Of a stretch of 64,000 bases of DNA, positions 55,728 through 64,000 are shown one piece after another. Under the pieces are notes generated by a model. The model saw only the letters and a program-made list of their open reading frames with translations, was not told the origin of the DNA and made no database searches. The stretch comes from Medicago truncatula (Eukaryota > Streptophyta > Magnoliopsida > Fabales > Fabaceae). Location: the NCBI RefSeq assembly GCF_003473485.1, contig NC_053042.1, positions 13,040,501-13,104,500 on the forward strand, in the 5' to 3' direction. Position numbers and translations under genes: made by a program. Each line of letters opens with the position of its first letter. The stretch's first letter is position 1.

Positions 55728-57403
55728 TTAAATGCATCTTTTAGTGACTTTGACCTTCAAGCCATGTTTCATGTGAAGAACAAAAGAAAGCTTCGGGGTT
55801 ATAGGGTGACCTTCCACCACCTGTATGTGAAACTTCGGTAACAAAGCAGCTGCGACCATCTTCATTTGAATGAAGCTAATATCCTTACCCATACAACTTC
55901 TAGGTCCTGATTGAAAGCTATGAACTTGTAAGATGGTACATGTATAATGTGTCCTCTCTCTGACACCCATCTCTCAGGCTTAAATTCCATGCAGTCTTCT
56001 CCCCATATTTGTTCCATCCTTCCCATAGCGTACAAAGAGTACAATAACCTTGTATTTGGACTAATACGCTCTCCACTAGGAAGTATATCGGATTTGATTG
56101 AACATATATGCTCAAAAGGTACAGGAGGATAAAGCCTCAAGGTTTCACATATAGCTCCATGGAGGTACACTAGCTTATCAAGATACTCATCTCTCGAAGG
56201 AATCTGATTCTCCTCTTGTGTAGGACAGTTATCTTTGATTTCTTGAATTATTTTGGCTTCCACAATAGGATGAGTGGAAACAAGCCAGAAAAACCAACTG
56301 AGAGCTGAACTAACTGGGCCATTTCCTGCTAAAAAGAGAGTGATTACATTGTCTCTAAGATACTTCTCATCCATTTCCCCCTTTCCAGATCCTTCCTTCG
56401 TTAGTGCTTTTAGGAAGTCATCCATCTCTTCACTGCTGCTGCACTTGCATTGCTCTTGCTTGGAAAACGTAATACTTTCATACAAGAACCTGTCAAGATT
56501 TTCTTCGGCTTCCCTTAGCTTCCTTTCATGACCAACGTTGAGCCATTTTTGCAGCTTCCATAGATAACTTGGTATGAAGTGTCGGTAAATTATCACCTCA
56601 TCCATCACAGGAAGAGATTTTTGATAAGCAATATCCCTAAGCTCATTAAACTTGTTTGGAAGGCAATTAGGATCAAATCCAAATGCAATAGTGCAGATGC
56701 TGTCAAAAGTGAACCTACTAAAGACATCCTCCAGGTCCACATGAGCACCTATTTCAGATACATCATTAAGAAACGGTAGTAGGCACTTCTCCAGCTTTTT
56801 CTTCATAGTTTGTTGGAAGAAATTCATGAAGGTTTTCCTTTTGAGATATGAATTAAACATTGCCCTCTGTTGTTTCCATACGTCGGGATGAGAATTTAAA
56901 ATACTACCTTGAAAAAAATAAAAAATATCTTGGAAGTTGGACCCCCTTCCGTAATTGCTAAAATTCTTGCTCGCAATGTGATTAACATTCATTGGATCAC
57001 TGGTACCGATAAAGCCAGTGTTTGTGAACCAGGCTCCTTCAAATCGAAACGTTCCTCCATGATGTTTTAAAACTAAGGTTGTATGATCATGGAAATTGGA
57101 CAGGTGACGCAAAAGCGCTGGTAGCATACCAATTATTGGCCAATTGATTGGTAAAATTTCATCTCTATTACGTCTCCGACAGTAGATGTATAGGAAGATT
57201 AGGATGGCTACAAACACTACAAAAAAACAAAAATTAGTGAGGGAAATTTAGTGAGGGAAAACATAAAATCTCTTTCTAATTCCGTCACTAAATTTTGCGA
57301 CCAAGGAATTTGTGATGAATTTTATGTTTTCCGTCACAAATTTCCCTCCTTAATTTTGCTTTTCCTAGTAGTGAAATCCTCCAATACACTGAATTATAGA
57401 CAT
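55728..57403 (-). pseudogene. CYP96A-like pseudogene with a CACTA MITE in its first exon
   Basis: ATG at 57403 (MSIIQCIGGF, then the insertion), resuming VAILIFLYIYCRRRNRDEIL at about 57211. The body is well conserved to FKPERW. Three lesions: the 159-bp CACTA MITE at codon 10, which brings an immediate stop; Pro in place of the I-helix Thr (LAGNGPVSSAL); and a one-base deletion at about 55909-55911, just before the haem loop, so that GPRSCMGK lies in another frame that continues to the usual KVTKRCI end. Promoter block and 3' flank are still recognisable, so the loss is fairly recent. The long frame starting GTG at 57217 is not a real start. Confidence 0.92.
57215..57373. mobile_element. CACTA-type MITE, 159 bp, inside a P450 coding region
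   Basis: Ends CACTACAAAAAAAC and ...TTTTCCTAGTAGTG, with AAA duplicated on both sides (57212-57214, 57374-57376), the 3-bp target site of CACTA elements. Inner arms (GAGGGAAATTTAGTGAGGGA, inverse TTTCCCTCC) pair, giving a fold-back. Confidence 0.92.
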
Positions 57404-57450
57404 TGAAGATTTACTAAAGGGTATGTTTATAAATTGCATGTGTCTTTCAT

Positions 57451-57505
57451 GCATGCTTATAAAATGTGTACATGCTTTACACTTATATAGCCTTTACTGC
57501 GTGAA
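57451..57505 (-). promoter_or_regulatory. Conserved CYP96A promoter block of the pseudogene
   Basis: Minus strand: GCAGTAAAGGCTATATAAGT, then GTAAAGCATGTACACATTTT; TATA about 80 bases before the ATG. Confidence 0.6.
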
Positions 57506-58299
57506 GAAACGTAACCACTTGACATTGTTAGATGCATGGCATTAATATAAGTGGTTGGTTGAAAAATCTAATGCGAGATGACATCAAGATAAGATATAAG
57601 ATATATAGCAAAAGCGAAAACATATTAGAGACCATTGAACAGTTGTGAAAATAATATGTGCCATGCCTCCTGTTAATGACTCGGAATTTTATGGTTTGAA
57701 AATTAGAGAATATGGAACAGTAGTGAAGATAAGTGGTTAGTTGAATAAATACTATAGAACACTAATAATAATTACATATATCCTGAACAAAAAGAAAACA
57801 CCAACCAAAAAGAAAAACATGAAATTACAAGCTGGGCACTAAACAAATTAAAAGCCAAGCACATTGGTGGGTCAAACCACCAAAAACGATAGTCAAAAGT
57901 AAAGGTAGTATATTTCGTTTTTAACCATCAAAAAGATTGTAACTTAATTTCGTCAAGTAAATATTGCAATGTTTTCTACTTATGTTTGAAAATTCTTGAA
58001 TTTCTTTCTTTCGATATAACCATAACGGTTGAGAGCCAAATTAACCGTAGAGATGAGCTAAACTTTTTTTCGAATTATCCTAAGCATCTGAATTGAAGTA
58101 GATTATCTAAAATACGCACGTGACAACATCTAGTCATTATATGGAATGGTAACAATGGAAAAATTGATGAGCTAAACTTTTATTGGTGAGCTAAACATTA
58201 AAAGTTTATGATGAGCTAAACTCTACGTAACAATGGAAAAATTGATGAGCTACAAAATTGGATGTGCTAGCTCTACCAAATTTTATTATATATATATAT
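57506..58299. other. Intergenic, no feature seen
   Basis: GATGAGCTAAACTYT is repeated three times at about 58160-58230. No gene. Confidence 0.4.
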
Positions 58300-58550
58300 A
58301 TAAAGTGGGGGAAAAATTGATGTACATGCCTTACAAAATTTTATTGACCTATTAACCTTTTAAAACAATATATGTTTATTAACCTTTTTATAAATAGGTC
58401 AAATGTTATATTTAAAATTGTTAGAATAAATTAGGCTTTTAACAGGCTGGGCTTTTAAAAAGGTCAAGTCAAGCTTAAACTAAAGTATTTGATAGGCTAA
58501 TAGGCCAGACTTAAGCTTTAATTTTTTAAACTAGGCCTGGCCTATCTTAT
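58300..58550. mobile_element. hAT fragment related to 32214-32781
   Basis: Shares the TAGGCCAGRCTTAAGC, AGGCCTGGCCTAT and AAAAGGTCAAG-type motif set with the hAT element at 32 kb, but neither end is present. Confidence 0.5.
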
Positions 58551-58559
58551 GAAATGAAT

Positions 58560-58974
58560 GAAGTGATATTTTCCTAAGACAACTCATTTGGCATACCCCT
58601 TAATGGGCTTAACCTAGTTTCTAGTGGGCTTAACCCATTTCTATTCACATCTCAAAATTTCTACACTCTAACCGATAATTAACTAATAACGGTAAAATGT
58701 CACTAACGGTCACTAAACGGTAAATCTCAATTTTACTCTAGTAACTTAGTAAAATAACTATTCTCACTAATCACTAAAAGTAATTCCCACTAAAATTATA
58801 ATTTTACCCGTTCTCATAAAATGACCAAAATACCCCTAAGTCTAAAATGACTAAAATACCATTCTAACACGGAAACCCATGAAAATGCACCCAATGAAGA
58901 ATAATCACACACAACACATAAAACACATAATAAAAGTAATTAAAATAAATCTAGCTAAAAATCGGGCTGTTACA
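58560..58974 (-). repeat. LTR fragment starting TGTAACAGCCCGAT
   Basis: Minus strand from 58974 starts TGTAACAGCCCGATTTTT, a common Ty3/gypsy LTR start, and runs through AT-rich sequence with repeated ACGGT and CACTAA motifs. The other end is not clear. Probably a truncated or solo LTR, old. Confidence 0.45.
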
Positions 58975-59077
58975 ATGGTGACAGTTTCTAGTGATGAATT
59001 TAGCGTGGTTCAACCTTTGTAACACGGTTGCATTAACACGATTGCACTAATTCAATGGGAAGAAACAGGTCAAAATC

Positions 59078-60266
59078 GATATGAAGCCTGGAATGAAGGT
59101 TCTATATGCAAAAATGGTATGCAAAAAACTAAGAAAACATATGACACAATGGCCATGGATTTATGGGTGCTTTAACGTGATTCTATGCTATACTACCAAG
59201 AACAAAACAACCACAAAATAAAATTAGTACTAAAAATCATCTAAAAACTATTAACCAACATCAACAAAACATAAACTTAAAGCAGTGCAAGCTTCAGCTA
59301 AAGGACAAAAAAAATGGCTAGGTCCAAACAACTTGTTTTCTTGTTTTCTCACTAATAAAAAGCTTTATAAAGCACACCATCATTCAAGAGAAACATGAAT
59401 CTCTCCACAAAATCTCTCATATTTCTACATGAGGATCAAATCCCAAAAAGATTAAAAGCAGAAAATCAAGATTGTTTGAAAAAGATCACATTCATCTTCT
59501 GAACTTTAGATTCATTCTTCAACATTATATAACAATAAGAAGTACACTTAAGCTTCCACTATTTCTTTGGAATATCCTTTATAGTCCATTGAAAATTTCA
59601 TATTAACATATATGTGATCAGATTGAACTTGGAGAAACAAAAGTTCGGATTCACCTAGTGTAACCGGTTTGAACTTAAAGAGAGAAAGAGAGATAAAAGT
59701 CATTATGATATCTAATTGTTAGTAAAAATTAAGATCACAAGAACAATTGTGTAATCAGTTGTAAAGCTTTTTCACTAAGAACACACATTTCAAATTCTCA
59801 CCAGTCATACTATATAGAAAAGAGATGGTGATTAATTAATGATGAGTATCTTTCGCAGCAAACACCAATAGTTAGTCTTATTTTGTTATAGTAAGAATAA
59901 CTTTTTTGAGGCAAAAAATATTATATTTTTTTTTATTGAAATGTTATATAAGAACACATATTCAAATGCTGGAGAGTTCTTCCAGCTCGGGCTCAAGCGT
60001 GTTCTTCTTTCTTCCATCTTCGAAATTCTCTTTGAGCTCATCTAATTCCGGTGGTGATGGTACTAACTCTTCTTTGTTTCTTGATCTAGATCATCATCTA
60101 TTAGTGAGTTAGCATTGATAATCACCCTTTAATTTCCAATTGTTCAGAATTTCCACTCCTTGTAGCCAGCACCTCCATCAACTCTTCCATTGTTCCTGTC
60201 AGGGCCGTTTCTAAGAATTTGGTGGCATAGAATAAACCTATTATTTGGGTCTTAAATCATGAGTTT
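59078..60266 (+). repeat. Dispersed 1.18-kb duplication, copy 2
   Basis: Second copy of 45463-46650, about 13.6 kb away, in the same orientation. It ends exactly where the LTR at 60267 begins, within the hAT end it shares with copy 1 (60200-60266), so the LTR element inserted into this copy and the rest of the match may lie beyond the window. Confidence 0.88.
59966..60112 (+). CDS. Hypothetical 48-residue frame, copy 2
   Basis: Same length and stop as 46354-46500: MLESSSSSGSSVFFFLPSSK, then FSLSSSNSGGDGTNSSLFLD and LDHHLLVS. Differences from copy 1 include both silent and replacement changes, so purifying selection is not shown. No domain recognised. Confidence 0.3.
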   Translation: MLESSSSSGSSVFFFLPSSKFSLSSSNSGGDGTNSSLFLDLDHHLLVS

Positions 60267-61808
60267 TGTTATCGCAATTTTCGGGTGTCAAGTCATTAAT
60301 TTGGCTTGAACCTTTCAATCTTTGATATTCTCTATTTTTTCTTGGGAAGGGCAAAATTGAGAAAAAACCCTTAGATTCCAAGTTCGGGGGTCGTTTTCGC
60401 TACGGGAAGGTGTTAGGCACCCGGAGCGATTATGGTACTCCATAAGAACCGTTCTCCTAAGTTTATTTCTACGCTTTATTTTTATTGCCTACTTATTTAA
60501 GAGAGAAATTTTATTTGAGTGAAGAATGGGGGGAGAAGATGATTGAGGTTTTTATTTTACTTGGAAAATGATTTTTGAAAAGGAGGAGAGAAGCCGTAAG
60601 GCATAGAAGAAAAATGTCGAATTTGATCTTTACTTTTATTTCACAAAAAAGGCATTGGAGTTTTGACTCCAAAGTTTGTTTGAAAAATTTAGCCTATTTC
60701 GAAGAAGCAATTTCACTAGGCGTCGAATTCCTAAACATACACCTAAATCGATAATCATGCAACATGTGTGCGAGTGTCGGTGCTTGTGTCGGTGTACATT
60801 ATTAGAGATAGTCCATAGTCCTTTACATTGTCCTAGATACATGCTATGGTCTTTGTGAAGAATTTTAAAAGGAACTAATCTATCTAAGATTATTACAAAC
60901 CCAATTGATATAGAAATGAATAGAAAAAATGATGCCAAAACTATAGGATGAATGAAATGTGAGATGAGATGGTTAGTATCATAAAGCATAAAAAAGTAGA
61001 AAGGTAAACAAAATTGAATAGAATAGCAAGAGAGAAAAAAAAGTAATGAAATGAAATAAAGTGGTAAAAATACACCTAGAATTTAGGTATAACACTCATA
61101 CATGCATATGACCTATAATTCCCTCATTATAGCCATTTTTGAAAGGTTTGAATTTAAGCTACAATGTGAGGATCATAAGAGCACACACAAGCAAAGCATT
61201 ATATCATATTCCTAGAGATATTTTCACACATTATTTCACATGCCAAAATATCACAATATGAAAAAATGCATCAAAAACATATATAGAATTTAATGAGCAA
61301 GAATTAAAAGAACAAAGTAAAGAAAATAAATGTAAAAATAAGCAAATAAATTCTAAAACTTAGAGGAAAAATCAAAATGATAGGGAAATATTTTTAGAAA
61401 TTTTTTTTAGAAGCATAAAACACCAAGAAAGTGTAAAAAAGGTATTTAAAACACAATTAAAAAGCAATTAAAAAGAGGCTCAGCAGGATTTAATCTGGTC
61501 CGCTGGATGAATCCAGAGGTCCAGATCTAACTCCCAAGATCACATCACAGCCACTGGATCAAAGATCCAAGGGTCCAAAAAAAAAGCACAAAAGATAGTG
61601 TAAAAATGCAGGAAGCACAGTGACCGTTAGATCAAAGATCTAACGGTTCAAACAGAAGATATACCATATTCCACACAAAAAGTCACACACAGGATTCAAA
61701 ATCAAACACACAGCAGCCATCAGATCTTGGAACAATCCAGATCTGATGGTTCACAGAGCGAGGGAACACAACAAGAGCACGCACGCGCGTGCGTGGGAAC
61801 GGAGGGAG

Positions 61809-61818
61809 TATAAAAAGG
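61809..61818 (+). promoter_or_regulatory. TATA box in the large LTR
   Basis: TATAAAAAGG, followed within 50 bases by a CT-rich stretch and a hairpin (61857-61883), as expected around an LTR transcription start. Confidence 0.6.
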
Positions 61819-61856
61819 ATTTTTCACACAAAAAACTCACAAAACCTTTTCCTCTT

Positions 61857-61883
61857 CTCTCTCTAAGTTAAACTTAGAGAGAG
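61857..61883 (+). other. Perfect 13-bp hairpin downstream of the LTR TATA box
   Basis: CTCTCTCTAAGTT, one loop base, then AACTTAGAGAGAG. It would lie in the first part of the LTR transcript. Confidence 0.7.
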
Positions 61884-61998
61884 AAGCTCTCCCTTCTCTC
61901 TAAAACAAGCTCGCCGGCGAGCATGAGGTGGTGGTGGCCGGAGCTGCTCCGGCGCGGTGGCCGGCCGGTTTCCGGCGGCGGCGCCACCGCGTCGGAGC

Positions 61999-62029
<31 letters not shown>

Positions 62030-63660
62030 ATACCAAAAGCTTCGTCTCCTCCTCCTCTACACAAATCCGGCACTAGTTTTAGCGAGAACGGTTCGGTTCG
62101 GACTAGATCTACATTTTTCTTTGTAAATTTCTTCACACTTTTTTTGAAAAAAAAACCACGGATCTAGATATCCTTTTCGCTCTAGTGTCCGAATCCGGCC
62201 TCAAAATTTTCAAAATCCGAACGTACAAGCCTAGATCTACAAATACATATCCGTAACAAACTTTTCACATGTGTATATGCGCGAAAACGAGGGAAAAAAG
62301 TGTTACCGTAGTCGTGAAACGGAGAAAAAAAATCCGAGCCTCCTCTTCTCTCCGCCGCGCGCGCGCGGATTTGCTCCGGTGGTGCCGCTTTTGCTCGAAA
62401 ATCCGGTACGGATTTGGTGTTGGTGTGGTGATTCGCGGTGGTTTTGAATGATTCCGGTTCGGATTTGTTGATTTTGTGATGATTTGAGTTGGTTTTGAGT
62501 GAATCCGGTTCGGATTTGTTGATTTTGTGAAGATTTGTTCTTGGTGTTCTTGGAGAATTTTTTGGTGATTTTCTGTTTTGGATCTAACTGATTTTGGAGA
62601 GAGAAAGAAATTTCTGTTTTTGTGATGTGACTGATTCTGATTTTTTTGACTGATTTGACTGATTTACTATTTATAGTCTGCCATGTGTATCTGAGAACCA
62701 ATGAAAAAATGACATCTGGACTGTTTTGGACTTAAGGACTAATCTGCAAAAAAGTTAATATGAGGACTAATCTGCAATAAAAAAAAAGACTAAAAAAATG
62801 CAATTAAAAAAAGTATTGGACAAAAATGCAATTTTGGGACTCTTTTGGGGGACCGAAATGTAAATAAAAAATAAAATGAATTAAAATTGGTAATTGGTAA
62901 AAAGGTAAAGTGAAACGAAAAATAAAATCAACAAACGGACTAAAACGAACAAATTACCGACATGAGGTATTTTAAAATACCTCCCTGCCGAAATTTTGAC
63001 GGGAAAAGACCAAAATGCCCCTAGGGACTAAACTGACCCAAATTGACTCAGATGCGATTTTGAAATGATTTTTAACAAAGAATTAACGATGATTTGTACA
63101 GACAAGTTGAAGAGACTTAGAGACAAATACAGGGACAAAAATGGGTTCCACTGCAGGAAATGACCAAAATACCCTTTTGCATGATTTTTTTGAAATGAAA
63201 TGCAAGAAAAAGTAACGCGACGTTTCAGAGAGTTCTTAAATGACTTGAAATGTCAGAAAAGACAGAGGCAGTAAAATTCGTTTAAAAAGAGAGTAAAGTT
63301 TCAGAGAAAAAAACAACAGCGAATTGACAAATATCAGTTGTTAAAAAAGAAATTTGAACGAGTATTTTTAGGTCCAAAATCAGGGTATAACAGCTGCCCC
63401 TATTTAAGTTTCTTTGTCTGGAGGGTCAAGAGACGGAGTCTTTGGCTTGACGGGACGAAGATACTTAAATATTAGCATTTGCACTGTGTTTGGACGTAAA
63501 AATACGCTCGTACATTTTCAAATATCATGAATGCCATGCAACATTTGGATTATGAGTGCGAGACAAACGAAAGCTGGAATTAACAAAAGATGTCGTATCC
63601 ATTGCGGGATTGGTAGATATTGACAAGATAACAGATAACAGGGTAGATAGGAGACTAGGA

Positions 63661-64000
63661 ACAAATTGACGGGTACAAGCTGCTCTTGGATTGAGCTGGG
63701 CACTTGACCGGAAATAAAAGCAGACAAACAGGTGCGAGTTGTTCTTGGATTCGAACTGGTCACTCGACCGGAGACATAGAAAAGGTAGATAGGTACGAGC
63801 TGTTCTTGATTTGAACTAGTCACTCGACTGAAAGCAAGGGAAATAGACAGGTGCGAGCTTGTTCTTGGATGCGAACTGGTTACTCCACCGGAGACAAAGA
63901 CAAATAGACAGGCGCAAGCTGCTCTTGGATTGAGCTAGCCACTTGAGCGAACAGAAACAGATAGACGGGTACAAGCTGTTCTTGGACTTGAACTAGCCAC
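63661..64000 (+). repeat. 60-bp tandem array in the LTR region
   Basis: At least five and a half units of about 60 bases with the core GAGCTGTTCTTGGATTYGAA followed by CTRGTCACTCGACCGGAGAC, starting near 63661 and continuing past the window edge. Confidence 0.9.

Larger units (their letters stand above)
60267..64000 (+). mobile_element. Large LTR of a Ty3/gypsy (Ogre/Tat-like) element, running off the right edge
   Basis: Starts TGTTATCGCAATTTTCGGG exactly at the break in the duplicated segment. It includes GGTGTTAGGCACCCGGAGCG (about 60409), a TATA box at 61809 and a GC-rich leader-like stretch after it. GGGTATAACA at 63383-63392 could be the LTR end (inverse of TGTTAT) or an internal motif, since no primer-binding site follows. 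Size and layout fit the long LTRs of Ogre/Tat elements. Frames inside (117, 67 and 132 codons) have no recognisable domain. Looks fairly young; whether the whole element is intact cannot be seen. Confidence 0.6.

Noticed and set aside
3410-57403. Biosynthetic gene cluster joining GT47, Kunitz and CYP96A genes
   Set aside because: Each group looks like an independent tandem expansion; no shared promoter motif or pathway logic links them.
60636-62701. Frames of 117, 67 and 132 residues
   Set aside because: They lie within the large LTR and have no recognisable domain.

Overview
This is nuclear DNA from a plant, very probably a papilionoid legume of the Medicago/Trifolium/pea group. The evidence is an AT-rich intergenic background, a SIRE-type copia element, an Au-type SINE, a large Ogre/Tat-like LTR, a Kunitz inhibitor, and a cluster of intronless CYP96A-like P450 genes. 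The species itself cannot be fixed from the sequence alone.

Layout. 1-2461 is the 3' part of a SIRE-lineage copia retrotransposon that runs off the left edge. 2828-9970 is a tandem duplication of about 3.3-3.8 kb; each copy carries one minus-strand GT47 (exostosin-family, xyloglucan galactosyltransferase-like) gene. The two copies differ by MITE and SINE insertions, which date the events relative to the duplication. 9970-18900 is gene-poor and holds non-autonomous DNA transposons, long microsatellites and a truncated LINE-like retrocopy.

19-57 kb is a CYP96A-like (mid-chain alkane hydroxylase family) cluster. Intact open frames lie at 19068-20591 (+), 34654-36168 (+), 40842-42380 (-) and 49127-50656 (-). 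Broken copies lie at 22111-22830, 24040-25554, 26497-26631 (all +) and 55728-57403 (-). Two subfamilies can be told apart by their N-termini. All copies whose I-helix can be read have Gly where most P450s have the acidic residue of the oxygen-activation motif. A Kunitz inhibitor gene (27008-27682, -), LINE relics, a minisatellite, hAT and Mutator-like elements, LTR fossils and a plastid petB insertion fill the gaps.

57.5-64 kb is repeat DNA. A 1.18-kb segment (59078-60266) duplicates 45463-46650 and includes a 48-codon open frame and the end of a hAT element. It is interrupted by a large LTR that begins at 60267 and carries a TATA box, a hairpin and a 60-bp tandem array reaching the window edge.

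Functionally, the host genes point to Golgi cell-wall glycosylation (GT47), fatty-acid or alkane oxidation at the ER (CYP96A) and defence (Kunitz). Nothing in the sequence shows that they form one pathway. No new multi-gene system was found. The most unusual protein-level signal is the family-wide I-helix change in the P450 cluster.
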